DNA of 52,253 nt, from the NCBI GenBank assembly GCA_014799955.1, contig JAAVHB010000054.1, forward strand, positions 1 through 52,253, in the 5' to 3' direction. Shown here in pieces: positions 25,743-34,624 of this stretch (positions are counted from its first letter, which is position 1; the number at the start of each line of letters is the position of its first letter). The notes below the pieces were generated by a model. It saw nothing but the letters and a program-made list of their open reading frames with translations, searched no databases and was not told where the DNA came from. The position numbers were made by a program, and so were the translations under genes. Source of the stretch: Butyrivibrio sp. GTDB lineage: Bacteria; Bacillota; Clostridia; Lachnospirales; Lachnospiraceae.

Positions 25743-28160
25743 CTACTGTCTGAGAACCGCTCCCAATCCCGCAAGCTCCGCAAGGATTTTATCCATAACC
25801 TCGTTTATTTCCGTATCGGAAAGCGTTCTGTCGTTTGCTCGGAAAACAAGACTGAAAGCAACCGATTTTTTGTTCTCTCCTACCTGCTCTCCCTCATATA
25901 TATCGAACAGACTGCAGCTTTCAAGAAGCTTTCCGCCGCGCTTTTCTATCGCCGTTTCCATGGTTCCTATCATAACCGACTTGTCCACAACAAGGCTTAT
26001 ATCCCTTGCCGAAGCGGGGAATCTGGCTATTTCCCTGTATTTTTTGTCAAAATTAGCCTTGGCTTCCACGGACTGCATATCTATGTCGGCATAGTAAACT
26101 CTCTCTCCGATTCCGTAATTGTCCGCAACCTCGGGATGAATTTCTCCCAAAAATCCGACAGTTTCGCCGTCATATACTATATCCGCCTGTCTGCCCGGAT
26201 GGAAATAGGGCTTCTTGTCCTCGGGGTCATATATAATTCTTCCCGTCAACCCCGCTTTCTCAAGAAATTCCTCGACAACGCCCTTGAGCGAGAAGAAATC
26301 GCCCTCTCCGTACATTCCGAGAGTAAAGCGGCCCCTTTCATCGGGAAGCTCCGTCAACGGAAGACCCTTGGGCATATATATGTTTCCGATTTCGTAAAGA
26401 CGAACGTTTTTGTTTTTACGGTTAAAATTCGTGGCAAGCGAGGAAAGCATTCCGTTAAGCGCCTGCGTCCTCATAATGCTGAAATCCTGTCCGAGCGGAT
26501 TCTGTATCGTAACCACCTTACGAAGCGGCGAATCCTCGGGAATCAGAAGCTTATCAAAGGCTCTGGGACTCTCAAACGAGTAATTCATCGACTGCGAAAA
26601 GCCGCAAAACTGCGCTACGTTCCTCGCAATCTGCTCAACCGTAAGCTTGAACGAAAGCCGTCCGAGCGTAGATTCTCCCGTGGGAAGAGTAACCGGAATC
26701 CTGTCATAGCCGTAGAATCTCGCAACCTCCTCAGCCAAATCGCAGCTTCTGAGAATATCCTGTCTGAACGAGGGTATATCAATCATATTGTCCGCTTCGT
26801 TGTATTTAAGCTCAAGCTTTTCAAAATATGAAAGCATCTCCTCACTTGATACGTCGGTTCCGAGAAGCTTATTGTACTTATCCGGCTCAAATGGAAGCTT
26901 CCTTCCCTCCGGTTTTTCGGGGAATACGTCGGCAATACCTCCGACCACCTCTCCGGCTCCCAGCTCTTCAATAAGCTGGCACGCCCTGTTGATAGCCGCC
27001 TCCGCGTTATAGGGGTCAAGCCCCTTCTCAAACTTGCCCGAGGCGTCCGTCCTTAAGCCTACCTTCTTGGAAGAAAGTCTTATATTCGTTCCGTCAAAGC
27101 AAGCCGCCTCGAACAGCATGGTCTTTACATCATCGGTAATCTTGGAGTTTTCTCCGCCCATGATTCCGGCGATTCCTACTGCCTTTTCGCCGTCGCATAT
27201 CATGAGTACAGACGAGTCAAGCTTTCTCTCCTGCCCGTCAAGAGTCTGGAAAACCTCTCCGTCCTGCGCCCTCCGAACCACAATGCGGTGTTCCGCAAGC
27301 GTGTCGTAATCATAGGCATGCATCGGCTGTCCGTACTCCTCCATAACATAGTTGGTTATATCGACAATATTGTTAATCGGTCTGATTCCGCTTGCCGCAA
27401 GCCTTCTCTGCATCCAATCGGGCGAGGGCGCGAGCTTTATGTTTTTGACCATACGCGCGCAGTAGCGGGGGCAAAGCTCTTTGTCCCTGATATCGATTTC
27501 AATCATTGTATTGACGTCCTCGTCATTGCCGGTAGCCGTCACAACCGGAGGCACGAAAGCCTTGCCGAAGGAGGCTGCCGCCTCTCTCGCAATACCTAAC
27601 ACACTGTAGCAGTCAACCCTGTTTGACGTAATTTCGTATTCAAAAACAACGTCCCGGAGTCCGAGAGCCTCAATGGCGTCGGCTCCCACAACCGCATTCT
27701 CTCCCATATCGTAAAGCCCGTCCTCCGGCGCGTCGGGATAATAATCCTTGGAGGAGCCAAGCTCCTCTATCGAGCACATCATACCGCATGACTCAATTCC
27801 CCTGAGCTTGCCTTTTTTGATTTTGATTCCGCCGGGCGTCCTGCTTCCGTCATGCCCTCCGGCAACTCTTCCGCCGTCAAGACATACCGGCGTTTTCATT
27901 CCCTCATATACATTCGGCGCTCCCGTAACAATCTGAATCGTTTCGGTGCCTATATCAACCTGACAAATTACAAGCTTATCTGCGTCGGGGTGGCGCTCAA
28001 TCTTTTTTACCTGACCGACAACTATTTTGTCCAAATCTGCGTCAAGCTTCTCAAAGCCTTCCACCTTCGTTCCTGTCAGTGTCATTTTATCTGTATATTC
28101 CTGTGCCGTGCAGTCCAAATCCGGCACATACGCTTTAATCCAAGATAATGCTGTGTTCAT
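25743..28160 (-). CDS. pheT: Phenylalanyl-tRNA synthetase, beta subunit
   Basis: An 805-residue subunit of the alpha2-beta2 synthetase. It has the N-terminal tRNA-binding OB domain (VVGQVKKIERHPDADKLVICQVDIG, split here as GQVKKIERHPDADKL), the B3/B4 editing domain, the B5 domain, the catalytic-like core and the C-terminal anticodon-binding FDX-ACB domain (FPASARDISLVVD to the end). ATG 28160 is preferred to 28250: MNTALSWIKAYV is the family start, a GGAAAGGA site precedes it, and the extra upstream codons run through two repeat copies. It follows pheS in the T-box operon. Confidence 0.96.
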   Translation of the reverse strand: MNTALSWIKAYVPDLDCTAQEYTDKMTLTGTKVEGFEKLDADLDKIVVGQVKKIERHPDADKLVICQVDIGTETIQIVTGAPNVYEGMKTPVCLDGGRVAGGHDGSRTPGGIKIKKGKLRGIESCGMMCSIEELGSSKDYYPDAPEDGLYDMGENAVVGADAIEALGLRDVVFEYEITSNRVDCYSVLGIAREAAASFGKAFVPPVVTATGNDEDVNTMIEIDIRDKELCPRYCARMVKNIKLAPSPDWMQRRLAASGIRPINNIVDITNYVMEEYGQPMHAYDYDTLAEHRIVVRRAQDGEVFQTLDGQERKLDSSVLMICDGEKAVGIAGIMGGENSKITDDVKTMLFEAACFDGTNIRLSSKKVGLRTDASGKFEKGLDPYNAEAAINRACQLIEELGAGEVVGGIADVFPEKPEGRKLPFEPDKYNKLLGTDVSSEEMLSYFEKLELKYNEADNMIDIPSFRQDILRSCDLAEEVARFYGYDRIPVTLPTGESTLGRLSFKLTVEQIARNVAQFCGFSQSMNYSFESPRAFDKLLIPEDSPLRKVVTIQNPLGQDFSIMRTQALNGMLSSLATNFNRKNKNVRLYEIGNIYMPKGLPLTELPDERGRFTLGMYGEGDFFSLKGVVEEFLEKAGLTGRIIYDPEDKKPYFHPGRQADIVYDGETVGFLGEIHPEVADNYGIGERVYYADIDMQSVEAKANFDKKYREIARFPASARDISLVVDKSVMIGTMETAIEKRGGKLLESCSLFDIYEGEQVGENKKSVAFSLVFRANDRTLSDTEINEVMDKILAELAGLGAVLRQ

Positions 28161-28178
28161 ATATGCAGTCCTTTCCTT

Positions 28179-28225
28179 AATATTGCGCTGTTTTTTCGCG
28201 CATAGTGGTATACCCGAAGGGTGTT
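28179..28225 (-). repeat. Family A hairpin repeat, copy 2 (pheS-pheT spacer)
   Basis: The stem TGCGC/GCGCA and the following CATAGTGGTATACCC, GAA and GGGTGTTT match copy 1 at 9822 with changes mainly in the loop. It ends about 19 bases before the pheT start. Copy 3 follows directly. Confidence 0.65.
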
Positions 28226-28228
28226 TCC

Positions 28229-28264
28229 TTGATATTGCGCTGTTTTTCAACGCATAATGGTATC
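28229..28264 (-). repeat. Family A hairpin repeat, copy 3 (tandem with copy 2)
   Basis: A second, slightly degenerate copy (TTGATATTGCGCTG, loop, ACGCATAATGGTATC). It begins 4 bases after copy 2 and ends 10 bases from the pheS stop, so two copies fill nearly the whole pheS-pheT spacer. Confidence 0.6.
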
Positions 28265-28274
28265 TTATATTTAT

Positions 28275-29294
28275 TTAAAACTGGCTCAAGAATCTTATAT
28301 CATTCTCATAAAGAAGTCTCATATCGTCTATCTCGTATTTCAGAATAGCGATGCGCTCAAGTCCGATACCGAAGGCGAAGCCCGTGTATTCCTCGGGATT
28401 GATTCCGCTCATCTCAAGCACATGGGGATGAACCACTCCGCATCCGAGAATCTCAATCCATCCGGAATCCTTACAGAAACGGCAGCCCTTGCCCCCGCAT
28501 TTAAAGCAGGACACATCCATCTCGGCGCTGGGCTCCGTAAACGGGAAATGATGAGGTCTGAATTTGACCTTTGTCTTCGAGCCGAAAAGCTCTTTTGCAA
28601 ATACGTCGAGCGTTCCCTTAAGGTCGGCAAAGGTGATATTTTTATCTATTACAAGACCCTCAACCTGATGAAAGGAGGGTGAATGAGTTGCGTCCACCTC
28701 GTCGGAACGGAAAACCCGTCCCGGCGCAATCATTCTTATCGGGAGCTTACCCTTTTCCATTTCGCGAACCTGCGTTGACGAGGTCTGGGTTCTCAGCACG
28801 ATTTTGTCCGTGACATAAAAGGTATCCTGCTCGTCCTTTGCGGGATGGTTAGCCGGTATGTTAAGCGCCTCGAAATTATAGTAATCATATTCCACCTCGG
28901 GACCTTCGACAACCTCGTAACCCATTCCGATAAAAATCCGCTCAACCTCCTCAAGCGCAACCGTGTTGGGATGCGAATGTCCTATTGCGTTCTTTTTGGC
29001 AGGAAGGCTTACGTCTATAACCTCTTTTTTGAGCCTTGCCTCCCTTGCGGCTGACGCAAGCTTACCCTTGATTTCTTCGATTTTCTGCTCTATTGCCTCC
29101 CTCGCGTCGTTGACCAGGGCTCCGATTTTAGGTCTGTCCTCTGGCTTTACGTCCTTCATTCCCTTTAAAACCTCGGTAAGCTCGCCTTTTTTACCGAGAT
29201 ACGCCACCCTGATCTCATTCAGCTTGTCCAGACTGTCGGACTCTGCGATGCGGGCAAGAGCGTTTTCCCTTATTGCCTGTAATTTTTCTTTCAT
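28275..29294 (-). CDS. pheS: Phenylalanyl-tRNA synthetase, alpha subunit
   Basis: A 339-residue class II synthetase subunit. An N-terminal coiled coil (about 1-90) contacts tRNA. The catalytic core holds motif 2 (GRVFRSDEVDATHSPSFHQ) and motif 3 (GFAFGIGLERIAILKY), which bind ATP and phenylalanine. Two CxxC-like pairs in SCFKCGGKGCRFC form a zinc-type knuckle often seen in bacterial PheS. Length is normal, and GGAAAGGAC precedes the ATG. The gene is read from a T-box leader. Confidence 0.97.
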   Translation of the reverse strand: MKEKLQAIRENALARIAESDSLDKLNEIRVAYLGKKGELTEVLKGMKDVKPEDRPKIGALVNDAREAIEQKIEEIKGKLASAAREARLKKEVIDVSLPAKKNAIGHSHPNTVALEEVERIFIGMGYEVVEGPEVEYDYYNFEALNIPANHPAKDEQDTFYVTDKIVLRTQTSSTQVREMEKGKLPIRMIAPGRVFRSDEVDATHSPSFHQVEGLVIDKNITFADLKGTLDVFAKELFGSKTKVKFRPHHFPFTEPSAEMDVSCFKCGGKGCRFCKDSGWIEILGCGVVHPHVLEMSGINPEEYTGFAFGIGLERIAILKYEIDDMRLLYENDIRFLSQF

Positions 29295-29321
29295 ATGTCA
29301 CTGTCCTTTCCTTTTACAAAT

Positions 29322-29349
29322 AAAAATACCCCGTCCCAAAGGGACGAGG
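29322..29349 (-). terminator. Regulated terminator of the pheST T-box
   Basis: Stem CCTCGTCCC/GGGACGGGG with a TTT loop (one G-T pair), followed on the minus strand by TATTTTTA. It is mutually exclusive with the antiterminator that uses the upstream GGTACCGCG sequence. Confidence 0.85.
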
Positions 29350-29574
29350 TTAATCGCGGTACCACCCTGATTCCGGCTTGCTATAAGCCGACACTCCATG
29401 CGTAACGTGCATTAACGTCGGTCTCTACTCGCTTGCGCTTTAAAAACCGCGGCTCCGGCATGAAATTCATCAAAGGACTTAACCCAAAGAGGCTTACAGC
29501 CGACGACCTCTTCTCTCTGCCGGTACTTCCGTTGACTACTGTGTGCCTTCACAGCCTTTATCAAAACTTGTTAT
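29322..29574 (-). promoter_or_regulatory. T-box leader, phenylalanine-specific
   Basis: The minus-strand leader upstream of pheS contains the diagnostic T-box/antiterminator sequence GGTGGTACCGCG (29366-29355), just before a competing terminator (29349-29329). About 85 bases further upstream (minus-strand sense) a stem I-like segment pairs ACCGGCA with TGCCGG and presents UUC in the loop GAATTTCATG, a phenylalanine specifier codon. Uncharged tRNA-Phe should stabilise the antiterminator and switch on pheST. Stem I boundaries are approximate. Confidence 0.9.
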
Positions 29575-29575
29575 C

Positions 29576-29604
29576 AAGATAACACTAATCGGGGAACATG
29601 TCAA
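29576..29604 (-). promoter_or_regulatory. pheST promoter
   Basis: On the minus strand TTGACA (29604-29599), a 17-base spacer and TATCTT (29581-29576) lie directly upstream of the T-box leader. Confidence 0.65.
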
Positions 29605-29623
29605 GCTGTTTTTCGGGTAAAAA

Positions 29624-29648
29624 ACGGGGAAGGTCATCCCTTCCCCGT
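29624..29648 (-). terminator. Rho-independent terminator after asd
   Basis: Perfect 10-bp stem ACGGGGAAGG/CCTTCCCCGT with a 5-base loop, followed by TTTTT on the minus strand, 12 bases after the asd stop. Confidence 0.85.
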
Positions 29649-29660
29649 ATAAGTCAGTTA

Positions 29661-30746
29661 TTATTTGGCGGTAATATATTTCTGCGCCACCAAAAGCTCG
29701 GCGCTTAAAACCGCTCCGCCGGCGGCTCCTCTTACCGTATTGTGCGAAAGTCCGACAAACTTCCAGTCGAACACGCTGTCCTCACGGATACGTCCGAAGG
29801 ACACTCCGAAGCCGTTCTCGTAATCCACGTCAAGCGCAACCTGAGGGCGGTTATCCTCCTCAAGATACTGGATAAACTGCTTGGGCGCGCTGGGAAGCTC
29901 AAGCTCCTGAGGAAGTCCCTTGAAGTTCACAAGCCTGTCGATAATCTCTTCTTTGGTAGGTTTTTTATTGAAATTAACAAAAACCGCCGCCGTATGTCCG
30001 TTGAGTACGGGAACACGGATACACTGCGTTGTGATTACGGGCAGCTTTGCCTTCTCGATATGTCCGTCAACAAGCGTTCCCATAAGCCTTAAAGGCTCCT
30101 GCTCGCTCTTTTCCTCCTCGCCCGCGATATAGGGAATCACATTGCCCTCCATCTCCGGCCAGTCCTTAAAGGTTTTGCCTGCGCCGGAAATTGCCTGATA
30201 TGTCGTGGCAACGACAAGCGTAGGCTCAAACTCCCTGAGAGCAAAAATCGCGGGAGTGTAGCTCTGAATCGAGCAGTTGGGCTTAACGGCTATAAAGCCC
30301 CTTGTCGTGCCGAGTCTCTTTTTCTGATATTCGATAAGTCCGTAATGCTCGGGATTAATCTCGGGAACCACCATGGGTACGTCCTCGGTCCAACGGTGCG
30401 CGCTGTTGTTGGATACGACGGGTGTTTCGGTTTTCGCGTAATCCTCTTCTATCTTCTTGATTTCTTCTTTGGACATATCAACCGCGCTGAACACAAAATC
30501 AACCTGAGCCGCAACCTTCTCCACCTCAAGGACATTGTATACAACCATATTCTTTACGGCCTCGGGCATGGGAGTGGTCATCTTCCATCTTCCGCCCACT
30601 GCCTCCTCATAGGTTTTGCCCGCCGAACGGGGACTTGCCGCGATTGCGGTCACCTCAAACCAGGGATGATTCTCGAGCAGCGAAATAAAACGCTGTCCTA
30701 CCATTCCCGTTCCGCCAAGAATTCCGACCTTCAACTTCTTTTCCAT
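29661..30746 (-). CDS. asd: Aspartate-semialdehyde dehydrogenase, archaeal/fungal type
   Basis: A 361-residue NADPH-dependent enzyme that reduces aspartyl phosphate to the semialdehyde, feeding lysine, diaminopimelate, threonine and methionine synthesis. GILGGTGMVGQRF is the nucleotide loop, KPNCSIQS holds the catalytic Cys, and VNFNKKP and the ending resemble the archaeal-type branch (TIGR00978) rather than the usual bacterial branch. The TAGGAG site is good. It begins 21 bases after the deacetylase-like gene and ends at a strong terminator, so it is the last gene of its transcript. Confidence 0.94.
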   Translation of the reverse strand: MEKKLKVGILGGTGMVGQRFISLLENHPWFEVTAIAASPRSAGKTYEEAVGGRWKMTTPMPEAVKNMVVYNVLEVEKVAAQVDFVFSAVDMSKEEIKKIEEDYAKTETPVVSNNSAHRWTEDVPMVVPEINPEHYGLIEYQKKRLGTTRGFIAVKPNCSIQSYTPAIFALREFEPTLVVATTYQAISGAGKTFKDWPEMEGNVIPYIAGEEEKSEQEPLRLMGTLVDGHIEKAKLPVITTQCIRVPVLNGHTAAVFVNFNKKPTKEEIIDRLVNFKGLPQELELPSAPKQFIQYLEEDNRPQVALDVDYENGFGVSFGRIREDSVFDWKFVGLSHNTVRGAAGGAVLSAELLVAQKYITAK

Positions 30747-30767
30747 ATTTCTTTTCTCCTAACATGT

Positions 30768-32114
30768 TTAGAATTTCTGATACTCCGCAAACTCATAGCC
30801 CCTCGCCCTGATTCCGTCAATCATGTCCGACAGAATCTCACGGTTTGTGGACGACGCTCCGCTTAACTGATAAATCGCGCCTCCGTGCGCCTTCTCAACC
30901 GCGTTTTTCAAGGACTCGCTTACATCGGGCTGATTGCTTATATCCCAATCCGCATACGCAAAGCTCCAGAATACCGTCCGGTATCCGAGGCTTTGGGCGA
31001 CCGCCAGCGACTGCTCGCTGAAATATCCCGACGGCGCTCTGAAAAGATACATTTCATATCCGTATGTTGTGTAGACGTAATTGTACAACGTATCAAGCTC
31101 GCTTGTCAATTCTTTTGATGTCAAATCGGGTATATTCGAGCAGTTTGCCGTATAGCTGCCGATTACATGACCCTCGTCAATCATCCTTTGCACCAGCTCG
31201 GGATTGTTTTTCACATAATTAAGCGTTACAAAAAACACTGCTTTCACGCCCTTCTTCCCAAGCGTGTTAAGAATCAAGCCCGTGTTGCCGTTTTCCTGTA
31301 TTTCATTAAAGGTAAGCCATATATATTTGCTGTCAGGCTGCATGAAATCAACTCTGAATTTTCCGTAATCGTTTGTATAATAATTTATTATAGGCCTGCC
31401 GGTTCCCGAATCAACCGCGGTTCCCACTCCGTAATACACGCCGGTGGTTCCGTAATCCGCAAAATCCGTTATCTCCACGCCGTCATCGGTATTCATATAT
31501 TTTGAAAAATCCGTTACGACATTCGCGTCTTCTGGCGCCTTGCCCTCGTTCACGACAAAAACGCCTACCTCCCTGACAGAAATATTGCCGTACTCGTCCT
31601 TCGCAATAACCTCCGCGGTATATTCGCCCACCTTGTCAAAGCTTATGCTCTTCTCCATGCCCTTGTCACGGTCAGCCTTGGTCATATCGTCCGAAAATCC
31701 GTATTCGTATCCGGATATATCGTTAATACTTTCCACAACGTCCTCAAGCTTTAATACTCCCCCGGTTTCAAAATAAACCCTGTCTGTTTTAAGCTCTATC
31801 TGCGGGGCTTCAATATCCGCAATCCTGACGGTGAATTTCCTTACGCTGTCCCCGTGCGTAACCGTCGCCGTGTATCTGCCGATCATGTCCGGGTTTACCG
31901 AGGACACGTCAAGCGTCATCTCCGACATAAGCTGTCCTGAAGCCCTGACGTAATCCGCTATGTCCTTGCTGACCTCGCCGCCGACATTTATAACCACCTC
32001 ATCGGATATAAGATTTATCGTATATTCGCCGCAGCCGGAACAAATAAGTCCTGTAAGACCGGCTGCCGCTGCCGCCGCCGTAAACCGCAGTACGGCGTTC
32101 TTGTGTATTCTCAT
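30768..32114 (-). CDS. Lipoprotein with Ig-like domains and a degenerate polysaccharide deacetylase domain
   Basis: A 448-residue lipoprotein (lipobox LICSGC, Cys28). Two or three beta-sandwich, Ig/cadherin-like repeats occupy about 35-195 (each with TATVTHGDSVRKFTV- or YTAEVIAKDEYGN-type strands). The C-terminal NodB-like domain (about 250-448) keeps the RAPSG motif (FRAPSG 358-363). Motif 1, normally TFDDG, reads TFNEI (268-272), and motif 2, normally HSxxH, reads YTANC, so the catalytic Asp and both metal His are missing. The last His motif is also lost (IYQLSG). It is probably a binding or scaffold protein. The start overlaps the plsC stop by 4 bases; an AGGAGG site supports ATG 32114. 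Confidence 0.78.
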   Translation of the reverse strand: MRIHKNAVLRFTAAAAAAGLTGLICSGCGEYTINLISDEVVINVGGEVSKDIADYVRASGQLMSEMTLDVSSVNPDMIGRYTATVTHGDSVRKFTVRIADIEAPQIELKTDRVYFETGGVLKLEDVVESINDISGYEYGFSDDMTKADRDKGMEKSISFDKVGEYTAEVIAKDEYGNISVREVGVFVVNEGKAPEDANVVTDFSKYMNTDDGVEITDFADYGTTGVYYGVGTAVDSGTGRPIINYYTNDYGKFRVDFMQPDSKYIWLTFNEIQENGNTGLILNTLGKKGVKAVFFVTLNYVKNNPELVQRMIDEGHVIGSYTANCSNIPDLTSKELTSELDTLYNYVYTTYGYEMYLFRAPSGYFSEQSLAVAQSLGYRTVFWSFAYADWDISNQPDVSESLKNAVEKAHGGAIYQLSGASSTNREILSDMIDGIRARGYEFAEYQKF

Positions 32115-32950
32115 TTGTTTCCTCCTGCCGCGCACGCCATTCTGTCAAGCATAATTTCCTTTACCAGCTGCGCTATTTCGGTTGTATTCTTGTCCTTGAT
32201 GTCATCGTACTCTATAACCTCGGCAAATTCCACTGTCACCTTTGTGTGTCTTAACGGAAATCTTTTATGTATGTTCTGCGTTCCTCTCACAATTTCAACA
32301 ACAATCGGGCATTTTGCCCAAAGCGCTATTTTAAAGCATCCCGGCTTGAATTCCAACAGCCCGCCGCCGTCATGATTGCGCGTTCCCTCGGGATAAACTC
32401 CGACGCTGCAATCGCCCGACGACACCATATCGGCTGCCTTTCTTATGACCTGCGCCCCGCTTCTTATGTCCTCTCTGTCAAGCGTCATATACCTGCATCT
32501 TTTCATATATCTGCGCCCAATGGGAATACCGAAATTTCCTCCCTTAGATATGAAAGCAAGCCTCTGGCTTTTTAGCTCGCCCGCCGTGATTAGGGGGTCA
32601 AAACCGGAAAGATGGTTGGACACCAGAAGAAAACGCCGTTTCGGCAGCTTATCCTTACCGATAACACGTACCCTCGCGCCGGCAAGGTATGCGCCGTACT
32701 CCATAATCAATCCGAATACAATTCCGTAGAATCTGCTGTACGAAGTATATTCCTTCTTTACGTCTATCGTCAGGGACAAAATACAGCACAGCAGCCAGAA
32801 TATTGCGCATATCAGAATATAAATAATCAAAAAAGCAGCGATGAACACCAATATGCCCATCCATACTTTTGAACGGTCATAATCGTGAACAAAGGCTGCA
32901 TAATAATACGACAGCGTTATGCTGATTACCGCAATAATTATATCTATCAT
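32111..32950 (-). CDS. plsC: 1-acyl-sn-glycerol-3-phosphate acyltransferase
   Basis: A 279-residue membrane acyltransferase that adds the second acyl chain in phosphatidic acid synthesis. Two N-terminal membrane segments (about 3-25, 28-60) precede the acyltransferase domain with motif I NHLSGFD (NHx4D), the acceptor-binding block around GGNFGIPIGRR, and VYPEGTRNHDGG. The AAGGAG site is good. It heads a transcript with the degenerate deacetylase gene and perhaps asd. An alternative is a lipid-A or aminoacyl-type acyltransferase of the same superfamily. Confidence 0.86.
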   Translation of the reverse strand: MIDIIIAVISITLSYYYAAFVHDYDRSKVWMGILVFIAAFLIIYILICAIFWLLCCILSLTIDVKKEYTSYSRFYGIVFGLIMEYGAYLAGARVRVIGKDKLPKRRFLLVSNHLSGFDPLITAGELKSQRLAFISKGGNFGIPIGRRYMKRCRYMTLDREDIRSGAQVIRKAADMVSSGDCSVGVYPEGTRNHDGGGLLEFKPGCFKIALWAKCPIVVEIVRGTQNIHKRFPLRHTKVTVEFAEVIEYDDIKDKNTTEIAQLVKEIMLDRMACAAGGNK

Positions 32951-33049
32951 AAAAGCAGAAATCTCCTTAACAAAGCTCGCTATATCATGATAATATCAGA
33001 ATCCCGTCGAAAAAACAATTATTTTCGGACATCTGGCAAATACTGCATT

Positions 33050-34414
33050 CTATACCTGACCTCGCTCACTCCTGTTCATATCCCTGATTGCGGAAAGAGA
33101 AAGCGGAATCGCCAGTATAAAGGACAGAATATCCGCGGCGGACTGCGTAAGCTGTATCCCCTTAAGCTCAAACAAATATTCAAGTACAAAAAGCGCCGGA
33201 ATAAACATAACTCCCTGCCTTGCCATGGCAATAACCGTCGCGCGCACGGTCTTTCGTGTATTCTGCAAAAACATATTGCTCATAACCACAAAGCCTATAA
33301 ACGGCATGGTCACGCACTGATATCTGAGCGCGGCTACCGCTATCTCCGTTAGCTTTGCGTCGTTCTTACGGAACAGTCCGATTAAGGGTTCGGCATAAAC
33401 ATACAATACCGCGCCTATTATGCTCATAGCTGCGGTCGCAACCCTCACGCAGAACCAGAAGGCTTTTTTTACGCGGTCATACAGCCCGGCTCCGTAGTTG
33501 AAGCCGCACACCGGCTGAAAGCCCTGACCGAAGCCAATGAGTGCGGAGCCCGCAATCATCGTGACACGGCTTACGACGGACATTGCCGCTATGGCGGAAT
33601 CTCCGTATGGCTTCGCAGCGTTGTTCAGACATATAACCGCAATGCTTGCCATACCCTGCCGACCTAACGAGGGCAGTCCGCCCGCCCCTATTTCAAGAAG
33701 CCCCGACCACCTGAATCTGTAATCCCTGAATCTGATTTTAATACCGTCCTTTTTCCCGCTGAGGAAAAACAGCAGCACAAAACCGACGGTCTGCGATATC
33801 GCCGTGGCAAGTCCCGCTCCCGCGGTTCCCATTTTCATTACGAATATGAGAAACGGGTCAAGCGCTACATTCAGAAGCGCTCCCGAGGTTATTCCGATAA
33901 CCGCGAGCTTTGCGTTCCCCTGCATTCTCATAACATTATTCAGCACAAAAGAGCCCATTATAAACGGTGTCGCGCACAGAATATATCTGAAATAGCTGAC
34001 TGCCTCCGGCATTATCGTGTCGGTAGCTCCCAGAACACCGAGAATCGGACGCATAAAAATAAATCCTACGGCTCCGAGCAGTATTCCCGTCGCAAGAGCG
34101 GTAAAAAAACCGAGCGACGCCATTTTCTGCGCGCCGTCCGGGTTGCGCTTTCCCAATTCTCTGGATATATAATTGCCGCTTCCGTGTCCGAAAAAAAACG
34201 CAATCGCCTGTATCAAAGTCATATATGAAAAAACCACGCCAACCGCGCCCGTCGCCTGTGTGCTGATTTTTCCCACAAAAAAAGTATCCGCCAGATTGTA
34301 AAAGGCGGTCACAAGCATACTCAGTATGGAGGGCACCGCCATACTGCACACAAGTCTCTTAACGGGTCTTGTCGTCATCCGTATGAATTTGTCCTCTCTC
34401 ACGTCTTTGTCCAT
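33050..34414 (-). CDS. MATE-family multidrug exporter
   Basis: A 454-residue protein with twelve predicted membrane segments in two homologous halves. FYNLADTFFVGKIS near the first segments and its second-half counterpart, the GQGFQPVCGFNYGAG loop, are characteristic of MATE (NorM/DinF-type) cation-coupled exporters. ATG 34414 has AAGGA upstream and is preferred to 34432. The leader carries a complete family B hairpin. Substrates are unknown. Confidence 0.9.
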   Translation of the reverse strand: MDKDVREDKFIRMTTRPVKRLVCSMAVPSILSMLVTAFYNLADTFFVGKISTQATGAVGVVFSYMTLIQAIAFFFGHGSGNYISRELGKRNPDGAQKMASLGFFTALATGILLGAVGFIFMRPILGVLGATDTIMPEAVSYFRYILCATPFIMGSFVLNNVMRMQGNAKLAVIGITSGALLNVALDPFLIFVMKMGTAGAGLATAISQTVGFVLLFFLSGKKDGIKIRFRDYRFRWSGLLEIGAGGLPSLGRQGMASIAVICLNNAAKPYGDSAIAAMSVVSRVTMIAGSALIGFGQGFQPVCGFNYGAGLYDRVKKAFWFCVRVATAAMSIIGAVLYVYAEPLIGLFRKNDAKLTEIAVAALRYQCVTMPFIGFVVMSNMFLQNTRKTVRATVIAMARQGVMFIPALFVLEYLFELKGIQLTQSAADILSFILAIPLSLSAIRDMNRSERGQV

Positions 34415-34432
34415 CGTTCTTTTCCTTAACAC

Positions 34433-34464
34433 TCCCGCGAGGCGCTGAAAAGCGCCGAACGGGA
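34433..34464 (-). repeat. Family B hairpin repeat, copy 2 (MATE leader)
   Basis: Outer stem TCCCG/CGGGA, the 3x3 internal loop and inner stem GGCGC/GCGCC with a 6-base loop. The stretch ends just before the TTAAGGA ribosome site of the MATE gene. It matches copies at 6995 and 49608 outside the inner stem and loop. Confidence 0.75.
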
Positions 34465-34480
34465 CTTTCCTTATACTAAT

Positions 34481-34515
34481 TTATATGCGTACTCCGGCGC
34501 GCATAACCGAATCCG
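34481..34515. repeat. Divergent family A-like repeat
   Basis: TATGCG and CGCATA form a dyad followed by ACCGAATCC, similar to but weaker than the family A copies. The surrounding 210-base gap between the Hpt and MATE genes also holds the family B copy and the Hpt terminator. Confidence 0.35.
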
Positions 34516-34555
34516 GAGAAATTTCCAAAAACCGCCATGGCAATCGCAAACAGAA

Positions 34556-34581
34556 CGCCCCCGCTTTATGCCGCGGGGGCG
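34556..34581 (-). terminator. GC-rich hairpin after the Hpt gene
   Basis: Perfect 9-bp stem CGCCCCCGC/GCGGGGGCG with an 8-base loop, 44 bases downstream of the Hpt stop. Only a short, broken T tract follows on the minus strand (TTCTGTTT). Confidence 0.6.
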
Positions 34582-34624
34582 CTTAATTCATGACCGTAGA
34601 ATCCTCTTGTTTATCATTCGGAAA

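Noticed and set aside
28161-28250. Extended N-terminus of pheT by 30 codons
   Set aside because: The stretch is the tandem family A repeat in the pheS-pheT spacer; MNTALSWIKAYV at 28160 is the conserved start.
28179-28264. Tandem repeat before pheT as a CRISPR-like array
   Set aside because: Only two degenerate units separated by a few bases, no spacers, no cas genes, and single copies elsewhere in gene leaders.
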